Origin: Miscanthus floridulus
Taxonomy: Eukaryota; Streptophyta; Magnoliopsida; Poales; Poaceae
Direction of reading: 5' to 3'
Assembly (NCBI RefSeq): GCF_019320115.1
Contig: NC_089584.1
Coordinates: 74,555,533-74,619,532 of the forward strand
DNA length: 64,000 bases
Part shown: in pieces, positions 1 to 12,154 of the stretch
How the letters are laid out: every line of letters begins with the position of its first letter
Numbering within the stretch: position 1 is the stretch's first letter
Program-made: the position numbers and the translations under genes
The notes under the pieces: generated by a model
Seen by the model: the letters and a program-made list of their open reading frames with translations, nothing else
Database searches by the model: none
What the model was told of the DNA's origin: nothing

Positions 1-3000
1 CGTCATTGGAAGGCCTGTGATAAAATCCATGCTGATTTCCTCCCATTTCCATCCTAGAATAGGCAATGGCTGGAGTAGTCCCACAGTTTTCATATGGACA
101 GCTTTTACTCTACTATAGTTATCACACCTAGCAACATAGGCTGCGATCTCTTTCTTCATCTTAGTCCACCAAAAACAGGTTTTTAAATCTTGATACATTT
201 TACTACTACCCGGATGGATAGACAATTTGGATGAGTGAGCTTCCTCTAAAATTTGATTCCTTAGCTCACGGTCTTTTGGTACCACTAGCTGGTTCTCAAA
301 CCATAATACACCTCTTTTGTCCAATCTAAAATGTTTGGTTTCCTGCTCTTGCATTTTTCTCTTGATGTGACTTATTCCTACATCTGTCTGCTGTAGCTCT
401 ATGATTTTACCCTCAAGAAAACAACTGATTGTGATATTGTGTAGTAAAGCAGGATGTAACAAGTTGAATCCATCTTCTAACAATGCTTCCATAGTGTTGC
501 AATGGGACTTCCGACTGAGTGCATCGGCTACTACATTAGCTTTAACTGGATGGTAATGCACTTCTAAATTGTAGTCCTTAATCAATTCTAACCATCTTCA
601 TTGTCTCATGTTCAGCTCTAGCTGGGTAAAGATATACTTGAGGCTTTTGTGGTTAGTATAGATATGACATACATTGCCCAACAAGTAATGTCTCCATATC
701 TTTAATGCATGGACAACGGCTGCAAGTTCCAAATCATGTGTAGGGTAGTTGACTTCATGTTTTCTCAATTGCCGAGAAGCATATGCAATTACTCTTCCTT
801 CTTGCATAAGCACACATCCTAAACCTATTCCTAATGCATCATAAAATACATCAAAAGGTTTTTCAATGTCTGGTTGTGCTAGCACAGGTGCTGTAGTCAA
901 CAAAGTTTTGAGGGTGTGAAAAGTTGTTCCACATTCTGGTGTCCATTTATACTTCTCATCTTTCTGAAGTAGTCTGGTCATAGGCTTAGCTATCTTTGAG
1001 AAATCTGGAATAAACCGACGATAGTATCCTGCTAACCTGAGAAAACTCCAAACTTCATGAACCAAAGTTGGGGCTTTCCAATCCATGACCTCTTATACTT
1101 TTGATGGGTCTACAGAGATTCCATCTTTTGATAAAATGTGACCTAAGAAAGGTACTTTGCTCAACCAAAATTCACATTTGCTAAACTTGGCATATAGCTA
1201 ATGTTCCCTCGGTCTAGACAGGACAATCCTCAGATGCTCTTCATGATCTGACTCATTTTCTGAATAAATCAATATGTCATCGATAAACACGACCACAAAC
1301 TTGTCAAGTTTGGGCATGAATACCGAGTTCATCAGGTACATGAAGTAGACTGGAGCTTTTGTTAGTCCGAAAGACAACCAAATACTCATATAAGCCATAC
1401 CTAGTAGAGAAAGCAGTTTTAGGTATATCCTCTGGTCTGATCTTTATCTGATGGTAACCTGATCTTAAGTCAATTTTGGAGAATACCTTTGCCTTCGCTA
1501 GCTGATCGAACAAGATGTTGATGTGGGGCAACGGATATTTGTTCTTGATGGTCACAGCATTGAGTGGTCTATAATCTACACACATTCTCAGTGACTTATC
1601 CTTCTTTTTCACAAACAAGGCTGGACATCCCCACGGAGATGAGCTAGGTTGGATAAGACCCTTGTCCAATAGATCTTGCAATTGAACCTTAAGTTCCGCT
1701 AACTCATTGGGTGGCATTCTATAGGGCCTTTTGGATATGGGTGTCGTACCTGGCACTAATTCGATCTTAAATTCCACGTCCCTATCTAGGGGTAGACCGG
1801 GTAATTCTTTTGGAAATACATCTAGAAATTCACAAACCATGGGGATATCACATATTGTGGTGGTTTGGATAGCACAGGCTAAATGTTGGTGTTTGAAATA
1901 GAGGGAGAGGGGGTACTAGAAAAGCATTCCCTCCCGTGGGTTCTCTCAACATAATAGTATGGGTGCTAGTGTCAATAAGAACACCATGATCCTTCATCCA
2001 ATTCATGCCTAAGATTACACTTATCGATAACCCCGGCAATATTATTAAATCTGTTGTGTACTCCCTCTCGTGTATAGAGATGAGTACATTTTTTACTATC
2101 TTTTTAGTAGTAACAGTTCCCCCTACTGAACTTATGTTAAAACCCCCTTTTCTTACTTCAATTATTTCTTGATCATGTCTAGAGGCAAATGCTTGACTCA
2201 TAAATGAATGAGAAGCTCCTAAATCAAATAAAACAACAGCGGGAAGCTTGTTGACGAGAAACATACCAGCCGTGACAACTTCTCCGGCGAGCACTTCCTC
2301 CGCAGCGGTATAATGCACTTGTCCCTGATGTGCCCTGGCATTCGCCTGCCTCTGATTGTTTTGATTTGGGTTGCCATTCTTCTTGGGGTGGGGGCATTCC
2401 TTGGACCAATGACCCAGTTGGTTGCAATTGAAACATGGTTGATTACTTCTGAATCTAGTGGAGCTATCCTGATTGCCATTTCCTTTTGGTAGGGCAATAG
2501 TGAATGCCTTACGGAATGGTCTCTGTGGCCTATTATTCTGAGCTTTCGGTGGTGGAGGCCTAAACTTGGGTGCAGGTGGATGGAATTGTGGCCTAGCTAT
2601 GATAGGTGCTTTTGACTGGAAGGATCCAGATGCACCGGCCTCATATGCCCTCTTGCGACCCTTGGCAACTACATGCAAGTTGTTGTGGTTCTCTTGGGTC
2701 AAGGCATCACTAATAAACTCATTGTACGTGGCACACCTAGAATTTGCCATAGTCTTCATTAGTTTAGTACCCAAACCTCGCTTGAAACTCTCTATCTTTT
2801 TCTCCTCTGTATCCAGGAAACTTGGAGCATATCTGGACAAGTTGTTGAATGCGTGCATATATTCTATGTGTGACTTTGTTCCTTGAGTGAGACTCATAAA
2901 TTCGGCCGCTTTCATGCGCATCAGGCCCGAGGGAATATGGTGTCCCCTAAAAGCCAGCTTGAACTATTCCTAGGTAACTCACGCATTAGCAGGCAAGGAC

Positions 3001-3395
3001 GATAGGAAATGTGTCCACCAAATCCCTGCTGGTCCTTGTAATTGATGAGAAGCATATTCAGCTTTTAGATGCTCTGTGACCCTCAGCAAACGGAATTTCT
3101 GCTCAATGGTATTTAGCCACTCATCGGCCTGCAGTGGTTCCTCAGCCACCTTGAAGATTGGAGGCTTCGTGTCTAGAAACTCCTTGAATGTACTATGCTG
3201 ATTTGGCTCAGCCCCTGGTTGATGTGGGTGGCCACGAGCAGTGTTTTGCACGATGAGGCGCAAAGCTTCCTCCATTGTCCTTTGGCTCCCTAGGAACTGG
3301 GTAAAGAACTCCTGAGCAGAAGGCGGCGGTGGGGGTGGCAAGTCGTCATGGTTGCCATCCTAGCTACCACTAGCTCCAGCACGGGTGCGCGTCAT
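1..3395 (-). pseudogene. gag-pol polyprotein remnant of element 1 (gag, PR, RT, RNase H, partial IN)
   Basis: The start is taken at the ATG at 3395, just after a CAG (3396-3398), because its counterpart in element 2 starts the same way. Domains in order: retrotransposon gag (about 3300-2650), CCHC zinc knuckle CFNCNQLGHWSKECP (about 2435-2391), retropepsin (about 2230), RT (about 1800-1150) with an intact FIDD catalytic motif (about 1290-1275), RNase H (about 1000-600) and the integrase zinc-binding region and start of the core (about 490-1). Lesions: TAG codons in gag near 3359 and 2955, protease active site DLG instead of DSG, frameshifts near 1905 and 1372 (a 2-bp loss relative to element 2), a TGA at about 600 where element 2 has CGA, and the last Cys of the integrase HHCC finger read as Tyr (near 100). 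It cannot make a full polyprotein. The right-to-left reading is open to the window edge. Confidence 0.9.
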
Positions 3396-3742
3396 CTGCG
3401 AAGTTGCAACAATAAGCGATTATTGGTTGATGCCAAGAGATTGCAGATGAATTAGGTACTCATGCCAAACTGAAATTACTAGAGAAAATTCTCAAAATCA
3501 CAATAAAAATAGAGGCATAACAATTCATTCTCGCAACATGACATCCCCAAATTAACCACTCATCGCACTCATAACGCATGCAAATTTAAATCGTGATTAC
3601 CGACAAAGGACTGGAATTGCATTGATGTTCAACCGAACGTGCGATTAATCAACATTACATGATAGTCAGGTTACTAAGGCCAAACTCGAACTACAAGTCC
3701 ATTACATGAATAAAGGTGATACATTAGACCTTCCACTAAGTA

Positions 3743-4671
3743 CTAAGCGATCCAATCCCCATCATCATCACTATCGAGGTCAGACGTAGGATCATCTCCT
3801 TCCTCAGGCTCCACTTCTTCTTCAGGTTCTACTTCTTCTTCCTCGTCCTCTTCTAGATCCATCTCTGTGGCTCCAGGTGGGACATAAGGGTGGAGCTGGT
3901 TGTTCAGTAGGTGAACCTCTTCATGTAGATTATCGTTGTATTCTTCCGCATTGGCCAGCTGCTACCCTAGCTCGAACTGTCGAGCTCTCAGAACATCTTC
4001 CCTAGTCTAGGCAGCATTCCTTTGGTGAGTTAACCGAGTCATCTCTTTAATGAGCCTCTCAATCTTGGCGTCATGCTCCCTCTGAAGCTGACGTCGATCC
4101 TCACGGGCATGACCAAGAGCACCAGAAACACGTCTGAGGCTACCTTCTACTCCATCTAACACCCTCATCATTGCGAACATGGCACTCATGGAAGGGTTAT
4201 CGTTGTTCTGCCCTTCTGCTGCACCAATCTCCAAAGATCTTCCTCTTGCCTGCTGCCATGAGTTAGTGGAGGGGTTACCCCTCGGAAAGACTCTAGCCAA
4301 AGCGGCTGCCAGCTCCTGAGGAAAACGATCCATGATATCCCTCAGGATCCCAAAGCTGCCTTACCAGCTGCTTCCTCAGCAGTCCTGCTAGTTGACTCAT
4401 AACACCAGCCTATCCACTTAGAATCGTCACCTTGGGGATGAACAACGGCCTCCACAGTAACTAAGAGACCTTCTCCCAACTGCTCATTCACCTAGAAGTA
4501 GCGGGGTTCCATTCCATCAGGATAGCCTACATAGCTGAGCACTCTCCACAAAAGTGTAGGCATCCCAAACTCTCCAAGAAACATATGACGTTGACGGGTA
4601 CGTGGAGCAAGCTGACGGCTGGGAGCTCTACCTCCGGTGGACTTGCGAGCAGTCTGCTTGGTGCGTGCCAT
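3743..4671 (-). pseudogene. ORF1 of element 1: histone H3-tail mimic with acidic C-terminus
   Basis: The ATG at 4671-4669 begins MARTKQTARKSTGGRAPSRQ. After Met removal, residues 1-13 equal the N-terminus of histone H3, including K4, K9 and S10. Similarity goes on to about residue 23 with K14R, R17S, K18R, T22P and K23R. There is no histone fold after the tail. The middle (from about 4333) is a charged, probably coiled-coil region, and the C-terminus (about 3860-3745) is a run of Glu and Asp. The copy is broken: TAG at 4494-4492, a 1-base loss near 4360 and further TAGs, one near 4005. The first stop is shared with element 2. The ATG directly follows CAG with acceptor character; an unspliced transcript would have in-frame ATGs upstream. 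Function is unknown. Mimicry of the H3 tail is inferred from sequence only. Confidence 0.8.
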
Positions 4672-5425
4672 CTGCACCATTAACATGTACCCTTTGGTGA
4701 GACAATGCCATAATGGATAAGAGTTACATAACCAAGTAAGAATTTTATAAGGGGAGGAACAATGTAATTATGTGAATGATAATTATCATGATGCATGCTC
4801 ATTCCGTACGTCCTCACAAACTTAGGAAAAATTTGTTTCTAACGGTAGACACGGTGGCATACATACGTTCTCTCATAAATAGCGTAACTAGTTGAGCTAC
4901 ACATTTCGTTGTTAGTGTACATGCATAAGATTTCATTTCAGCCCTAAACCCATAATGAAATATGCAGAATGTAATTGTAAATACTTCCATATATGTATAC
5001 CCATACATATACTTCCGTATCAATCTACCCGACAATAATTTAAACCCACAATTAAATATGTACCATATACACATGCAAGCATGCATACATAGCCGTACCA
5101 AAGCTAACTCTCCCCGACCACACGGTCACATCTTGTGGTCATACACTCATCATCTTACCTTGGCATAGAGGCATTTGATCCATACATTACCACTCAACTG
5201 AATGGTATCCATACAATAGCACGCCGTATGGACGACGAAGTAAAAACCCCCATGTTAGTACTTAAATAGCCACCTAATAGTCCCTAATTTGGGCATAAGG
5301 AAAGTGATCATTGGCACACTTTAGATATCAAATACCTATTATATAACTATTAGTTGCTAGAGAAGGGTTTTTGAAAAAAAAAACTTTTGTTTTAAATACA
5401 CTTGTGACAATTAACATTGAATCTT
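4672..5425 (-). other. Untranslated leader of element 1
   Basis: About 750 bases lie between the primer-binding site and ORF1. They are AT-rich and carry no convincing ORF; the short ORFs on both strands are not conserved as proteins. It is matched base for base, in opposite orientation, by 11401-12154 in element 2. The segment would hold packaging signals and, if ORF1 is spliced, intron sequence. Confidence 0.6.
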
Positions 5426-5437
5426 GCTCCGATACCA
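5426..5437 (-). promoter_or_regulatory. Primer-binding site (initiator tRNA-Met type), element 1
   Basis: On the minus strand it reads TGGTATCGGAGC, two bases inside the LTR end TGACA. It matches the usual TGGTATCAGAGC complement of the tRNA-iMet 3' end with one change (A to G). This fixes the LTR boundary and the direction of the element. Confidence 0.85.
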
Positions 5438-5439
5438 GC

Positions 5440-8400
5440 TGTCACAGAACCGACCAATTTATAAGAGTACAAGTACAATGGCAGCCCGCAAGCGGTCGTA
5501 CTGTCATATTTAAACCCATATAAACCCGGTAGTCCATCGAGTACCACAACGGGTCTCGATAAACGATTTACAACAACCAAGATCATACAGGATTCAACAT
5601 ACATGCCACATATTACATAAAGTTCACAGATACATTTCGTCATCAGAGTATGAATAAAAGTTATTACAAACCGAGTTTGATAAATAAAGCGGAAGCAATT
5701 AAGTTCGAACATAAAGTTTCCAACATAGTTTGATGCAGTGCCAAGTCAGATCACGGTCCACAAAAGCAAGGATAGGAATTACTAAAGAAGCCTGCCCAAG
5801 GCTTACTCCTCATCCACGGCGGGATAGAAGCAACTCTTGCAATAAATATGATACACAGTGCCATCTGCAACAATGGGAAAATAAACCCTGAGTACGAGAA
5901 GGTACTCAGCTAGACTTACCCGTCATGAACCAGAAATAAAATGACTCCAAGGATTATGCAAGGCTATATAAGTGGACATAACTTGACAACATTTTTGCGT
6001 AAAAGCAATTGAATCAGGGTACAATTACAATTTCGTTACTAGGTTAATTATAACTATCCATTTCTAGATTAGCAACTATCCTGTGCCAAACATGTGGTAT
6101 ATCATTTAGAAGCATACAATAGTAACCATAGCAAGTATTGTAATTCCATATTCATTTGAACCATCATGTTTCATAACATAGTTGCTACGATGTTGGGACT
6201 AGCCAAGTTTCTCACTATCCGGGAGAGACGGTGATTCGAATCGATTTCAACCAGCTGGGAATTTATTCCTAACACAAACCCAGGTCTACTAGCCACGATA
6301 GCCTTAGGTCACCTTTGGTACAACTTAGGTACACATTTCACGGGTCCGTACCACACCGCACAATCTAGAAAACCAGATGCCAGGATGCTCAGGCCAAGCC
6401 TGCCCTTGGGCTTAGTCTGATCGTTCCCTGGAAGGAGCGCACAACAGAATGGTTCCTGACCTAAGTTGAATTACTCGGCTTCGCAGTCGGAACGAGTTAT
6501 CCGGCTAGCTAAGTGAGAGGCATGCGTTCAATCTTGTCAGAAGCGCCAACAATGATACGGTCCTTAATTGACATAGATGGGGATAGATCCACACCCAAGA
6601 CCTCCATGTCTTGTTGCTTCTCTATCGACTTCTCGTCCGGTCTCGATTTTCTTTTACCCTATGGTTCTGTTCCACGATAGCAAATATAGCCAACCGTGCT
6701 TTGATGTCCACCTATATCTCACAGGTGATAGGACATCACCTAACTTCTACCGGTCTAAGCATGGCTAAGCATTTATTCGATCCTGGACCTATATCGGTTA
6801 AAGGTGTAATATCTAGACAAGGAATTTATATGCATCAAGTGGTTCCATTAAACTCTTATAACCTAATGCATCAATCATAAGTACGTAAGTAAACATTTGT
6901 AAATTACTAGGAGACTTATAATGCTCTGGGGCTTGCCTCGTAGAAAGGAAGTGGGGTGGTGGTCAGGACACTCTAGAAGCTCTTCAGGGTTCTGCTCCAC
7001 GCCTTCGGGAGCTGCGGCTTGCGGATCCTCCTACTGATTCCCTTCCTCTGCTTCTTTGAATTCTAGCAACGTGATCTCTTCCTCCGATCCTAGATACATG
7101 AATGTGGCATAAGTATTACGAATGCATATATGCTAACAAGTGCATCATGTTTATTGAGTAGGTGCATATCTCTTCTCGATTATTTAATCATCTACTTCCA
7201 CAATGCATTGATTTTGCCACAAAATAGTAGCTACTTGTTTTACTCATAACTGGAGGTCTACTAATCCAAATACAGTGATCCTAGACTTTCTAGAAAGCTT
7301 ATCAAATTCTCTACAACTTTGTTATTAACCATTTTTATAGTACACATCATTTTCAACATGCAACTCATCAAACTATAGAATCTATCCGGAAACTATTCAA
7401 TATGCAATACAAACTAACAATACTTCTACTTCAAGTAATCATTCAAAATTTGACAACATAATATCTACCAACAGTTTAAGCATACCAATTACATTTAAGA
7501 TAATATAATGGTGAAGTTCAGACTATTTATTTAAATGCCTTTATTATTTTATTTAGATATCTAGGTTAAATAATAAACACATATCAGATGTACTTCATAA
7601 ATTCTCAAAAAAATTTATAGTGCCTTACTAATGCTATCAAAGGACTACTATAAAAATTTCATGTCATTTTACCTAGTAGAACACCCTATACAAAAATGAT
7701 AAGGCAGCAAGGCTTGAAATAGCATAAATGGAAAACCCTATTGAAAAGTGTCAAGTAATAGATTTCCTATTTTTCTTAGCATCCATATACTACTAGGATT
7801 ACCTCCAAAGATTTTCATGAATTTTGGATTCATAAATAATTTATAAAAATTTACACAAGGATTAACTATTCATAAAAGAAAAATCTATAACTATAGATCT
7901 ACACATGCACTAGTCCTCAAATTTTTACCAGAGTTCATATATGCTAAGACTAGCTTACCACAAAAATTTCATAATTTTTGGAGCATAGGAACTCTAGATA
8001 TAAAATAAACTTATTTGAATGCATTCAAAAGCATATTTCAAATCTCTATTTAAATCTTCAAAAATTTCTACTATAAATGTTAAGAACATATTTTTCCTAA
8101 ATACTACACTTCCTAAGGAACACTAACAAATTTATTTCACAATTTTTAAAGCTACCAAACTGAAGATACAAAAATTACAAAACAACACCAGATCTGGATT
8201 TAAATGAACTAGCTTTCTAATACCAGTCGCTGGCAACCGGGGCCCACCGGTCAGCCGGGCCCGCTTGTCATCGACTGAAAATAGGGGAGACGGTGCCGTT
8301 CAATGTGGCACAGCCCTAGCTCATCGCCGGTGAACCTATCGGCGGTAGCGACTACACCTACATGGTCTACTCATTCACCCGCACCTGGTGGTGGCCTTCG

Positions 8401-9882
8401 TATGGATGGAAGGAGCACCGAAGCACTTCACCGCCGACCATGGTGGATGGCTGTGATGGCACGGCGGGGCGGAACGACAGCAAAACGCCAGTGATGACCT
8501 CGGTGGCTCGATCTAAAGTTTGGATGAGCACTAGTGTACTATGGCGAACCTAGCGCATCAGCTATCGTGTGGAATGGTAGACTATAATGGCGTGGCCACG
8601 ATGATGGAACACGGTGGCGAACTCCAACGAGAGCATGTGCGTTGCTGTGGCTTACCAAGCTAGAACAGCAGGCAATGGGGGACGTCTGGAGTTGCTGGGG
8701 TGACAGTGGTGCTGTTGCGGTGGCGGAGGAGCAACGAGGATGAGCTATCGTCGGCAATGGCGCTGGCGGCTCTCAGTGCAGGAATGGCTACAGCAGCAGG
8801 TGAGGAAGAAGGCCGAGGAAATGAAAAACGGAGCGTAGAAGGGGTCAGGTGGGCGCTGGTGGTGTTAAAGCTACGCTCTAGCCTGGCTTTGCCGCGTGGG
8901 GTAGCGCGTTGGCGACACGCGGCCAGCCATGACATCCACGCGGCAGCTCTGCCCTAGCGTCGGTCGGCCACTGAACGACGTCGTCAGTTGATTCAGTTAA
9001 GCCAAGCCGAGCCTGACAGCGCGTATTGCAACGATGAAAACTTCGTTACCAATGGCTTTCAGCGAAAACTTAGTACATCAAGGTTGAAGTCTAATGTACC
9101 AGCTACAACTTTTGTTCAAGGATCATGCTCCAATTCTCAACCGAGACTAAGAAAAATCACCCCTAACATAGGCCTGTCAGTCTGTCAGTCAATCAAAGAC
9201 TTAGAAAATTTTGTTATGTCATGAGATGTTGATTTTACTGATTTTTGTGGGACCCATTCAAGCATGTTAGAAGCTAAATCAGTCAATGAGCTAAAAATAA
9301 AAGTTGTTCCTTATGTCGAATACTACAACTTTGCTTTAGTGATCTCCTCCATGCAAGGTCTCTAACCTCTAGTTCAAACTTGGTCAAACATGTCACATTT
9401 ACATGATGATACACATCAAAGCATGGCTTAATGACCTTTTTACCCCTAACCATGAATATCAAGGTTGTTCATAAAGATACTCTAAACATGTTTAAGCAAT
9501 TTGCAAGGTCATTCAATCATTTCATGTAGTAGTCACTCATAGGGCCATTTAAAGTAATCACATGAAACATGACTTAAGGACTTGATCATGGAAAATGACA
9601 TTCATGAACCATGTTCCAATTGGGAACCTAAGCATTGCCAAAATATTTTGGTGACTCATATTAACCAAGTACATGTGTCCACTCATGATCATATGCATAT
9701 ACACATGGAGACATGAAATAACGAGAAAGGTTGCATATGTTAATGAAACATGCGATAACAAGCAAATGTTGCAGATGTTTCAATCAAATGTTTCAATTGT
9801 AAATGCTTGTTTATGAATGCGTGATGATCATGCTCATGTTATGCAAGTCAAGTTATGCAAGGCTAACACCCGAGGTGTTACA
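5440..9882 (-). repeat. LTR of element 1 (5' LTR, about 4.4 kb)
   Basis: It starts TGTAACACCTCGGGTGTTAG on the minus strand at 9882 and ends TGACA at 5440. It is about 540 bases longer than the element 2 LTR at 17897-21799. The difference lies in the GC-rich part (about 8215-8960), which is present here in fuller form. The last ~1.5 kb (5440-6948) pairs with 9883-11386 as an inverted repeat. The GC-rich part gives several overlapping ORFs on both strands, none of which resembles a protein. A GTAAGCC resembling a splice donor occurs on the minus strand near 8660, at the same place as in element 2. Confidence 0.85.
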
Positions 9883-11386
9883 TCTATGAGGCAAGCCCCG
9901 GAGCATTTTAAGTCTCCCAGTAATTTACAAATGTTTACTTAAGTACTTATGATTGATGCATTAGGTTATAAGAGTTGAATGGAACCACTTGGTGCATGTA
10001 CATTCCTTGTCCAGATATCACACCTTTAACCGATATAGGTCCAGGATCGAATATATGCTTAGCCATGCTTAGACCGGTAGAAGTCAGGTGATGTCCTATC
10101 ACCTACGAGATATAGGTGGATACCAGAGCATGGTTGGATATATCTGCTATCGTGGAACAGAACCATGAGGTAAAAGTAAATCAAGACCGGACGGGAGATT
10201 GATAGAGAAGCAACAAGGCATGTAGGCCTTGGGTGTGGATCTATCCCCGTCTATGTCGATCAAGGACCGTACCGTTGTTGGAACTTTTGACAAGATTGAA
10301 CGCATGCCTCTCACTTAGCTGGCCAGATAACTTGTTCTGATCGCGAAGCCGAGTAATTCAACTCAGGCTGAGACCCGTTCTGTTGTGTGCTCCTTTCGAG
10401 GAACAATCAGACTGAGCCCAAGGGTAGGCTGGGCCTAAACATCCTGGCATCTGGTGTTCCAGATTGTGCGGCGCGGTACGGACCTACAAAATGTGTACCT
10501 AAGTTGTACCAAAGGTGACCTAAGGCTATCGTGACTGGTAGACCTGGGTTTGTGTTAGGAATAAATTCCCAGCTAGTTGAAATTGATTCGAATCGCTGTC
10601 TCTCCCGAATAGTGAGAAACTTGACTAGCTCCAGCATCGTAGTAACTGTGTTATGAAACAAGATGGTTCGGACGAATATGGAATTACAATACCTACTATG
10701 GTTACTATTGTATGCTTCTAAATGATATACCACATGTTTGGCATAGGATAGTTGCTAATCTAGAAATGGATAGTTATAATTAACTTGATAAAGGAATCAT
10801 AATTGTACAATGGGTCCATTGCCTTTTACGCAAAATGTTGTCAAGTTACGTCCACTTATACAGCCTTGCATAATCCTTGGAGTCATTTATTTCTGGTTCA
10901 TGACGGGTAAGTCTAGCTGAGTACCTTCTCGTACTCAGGGTTTTATTTCCCATTGTTGCAGATGGCACTGTGTATCATGGTTATTGCAAGAGTTGCTTCT
11001 ATCCCGCCATGGATGAGGAGTAAGCCTTGGATAGGCTTCTTTATTAATTCCTATCCTTGCTTTTGTGGACCATGATCTGACTTGGCACTGTATCAAATTA
11101 TGTTGGAAACTTTATTTTCGAACTTAATTGCTTCCGCTTTATCTATCAAACTTGGTTTGTAATAACTTTTATTCATACTCTGATGATGAAATGTATCTAT
11201 GAACTTTATGTAATATGTGGCATGTATGTTGAATCCTGTACGATCTTGGTTGTTGTAAATCGTTTATTGAGACCCATCGTGGTACTCGATGGACTACCGG
11301 GTTTATATGGGTTCAAGTATGACAGTGCGACCACTTGCGGGCTGCCATCGTACTTGTATTCTTATAAATTGGTCGGTTCTACGATA
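9883..11386 (+). repeat. 3' part of the interrupted 5' LTR of element 2
   Basis: It is collinear with 20296-21799. It begins TCTATGAGGCAAGCC directly after the TG-end of the element 1 LTR and ends ...CTACGATA, two bases before the primer-binding site. The canonical CA end is changed to TA in both LTRs of this element, whereas element 1 has CA. Confidence 0.88.
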
Positions 11387-11388
11387 GC

Positions 11389-11400
11389 TGGTATCAGAGC
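11389..11400 (+). promoter_or_regulatory. Primer-binding site (initiator tRNA-Met), element 2
   Basis: TGGTATCAGAGC is an exact complement of the 3' end of plant initiator tRNA-Met and lies two bases after the LTR end. It is a priming site for minus-strand DNA, not a tRNA gene. Confidence 0.9.
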
Positions 11401-12154
11401 AAGATTCAACGTTAATTGTCACAAGTGTATTTAAAACAAAAGTTTTTGTTTTCCAAAAAACCCTTCTCGAGCAACTAATAGTTATATAATAGGTATTTGA
11501 AATCTAAAGTGTGCCAATGATCACTTTCCTTATGCCCAAATTAAGGACTATTAGGTGGCTATTTAAGTACTAACATGGGGGTTTTACTTTGTCGTCCATA
11601 CGGCGTGCTATTGTATGGATGTCATTCACTTGAGTGGTAATGTATGGATCAAATGCCTCTACGCCAAGGTAAGATGATGAGTATATGACCGCAAGAGGTA
11701 AGCGTGCGGTCGGGAAGAGTTAGCTTTGGTACGGCTATGTATGCATACTTGCATGTGTATATGGTACATATTTAATTATGGGTTTAAATTATTGTCGGGT
11801 AGATTGATACGGAAGTATATGTATGGGTATACATATATGGAAGTATTTACAATTATATTCTGCATATTTCATTCTGGGTTTAGGGCTGAAATGAAATTTT
11901 ATGCAGGTACACTAACAACAAAACGTGTAGCTCGACTAGTTATGCTATTTATGAGAGAACATATGTATGCCACCGTGTCTACCGTTAGAAACAAATTTTT
12001 CCTAAGTTTGTGAGAACGTACGGAACGAGCATGCATCATGATAATTACCATTCACATAATTAAGTTGTTCCTCCCCTTATAAAATTCTTACTCGGTTATG
12101 TAACTCTTATCCATTATGGCATTGTCTCACCAAGTGGTACATGTTAATGGTGCA

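Larger units (their letters stand above)
1..9882 (-). mobile_element. Ty3/gypsy chromovirus (Tekay/Del-like), element 1, 3' end outside window
   Basis: Reading right to left: LTR (9882 to 5440), primer-binding site complementary to initiator tRNA-Met (5437-5426), an extra ORF with a histone H3-like start (4671-3743), then gag, protease, RT, RNase H and integrase, running off the left edge. It is a near-collinear inverted copy of element 2: position 1 pairs with about 16837 and 6948 with 9883. Its outer LTR end (TGTAACACC on the minus strand) lies at 9882, directly against a broken LTR of element 2. The best explanation is insertion of element 1 into that LTR. The expected 5-bp target duplication would be TCTAT (9883-9887), with its partner left of the window. 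The Tekay-like label rests on LTR ends, primer site, RT motifs and the chromodomain of the sister copy. Confidence 0.88.

Noticed and set aside
2566..2886. Plus-strand ORF of 106 codons opposite gag of element 1
   Set aside because: Antisense shadow of gag; the same shadow occurs in element 2 (13950-14270).
4492..4686. A real histone H3 gene
   Set aside because: Only the tail matches. No alpha-N or histone fold follows, and the ORF lies between a primer site and gag in an LTR element.
8303..8957. ORFs on both strands in the GC-rich part of the element 1 LTR
   Set aside because: They overlap in several frames, are not kept in the element 2 LTR and show no family motif.
9883..9890. Element 2 as a simply truncated element
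   Set aside because: The break is exactly at the TG end of the element 1 LTR, so an insertion with the missing LTR part left of the window is the better reading.
11389..11400. tRNA genes near the LTR ends
   Set aside because: Only the 12-18-base primer-binding sites are present; there is no cloverleaf.
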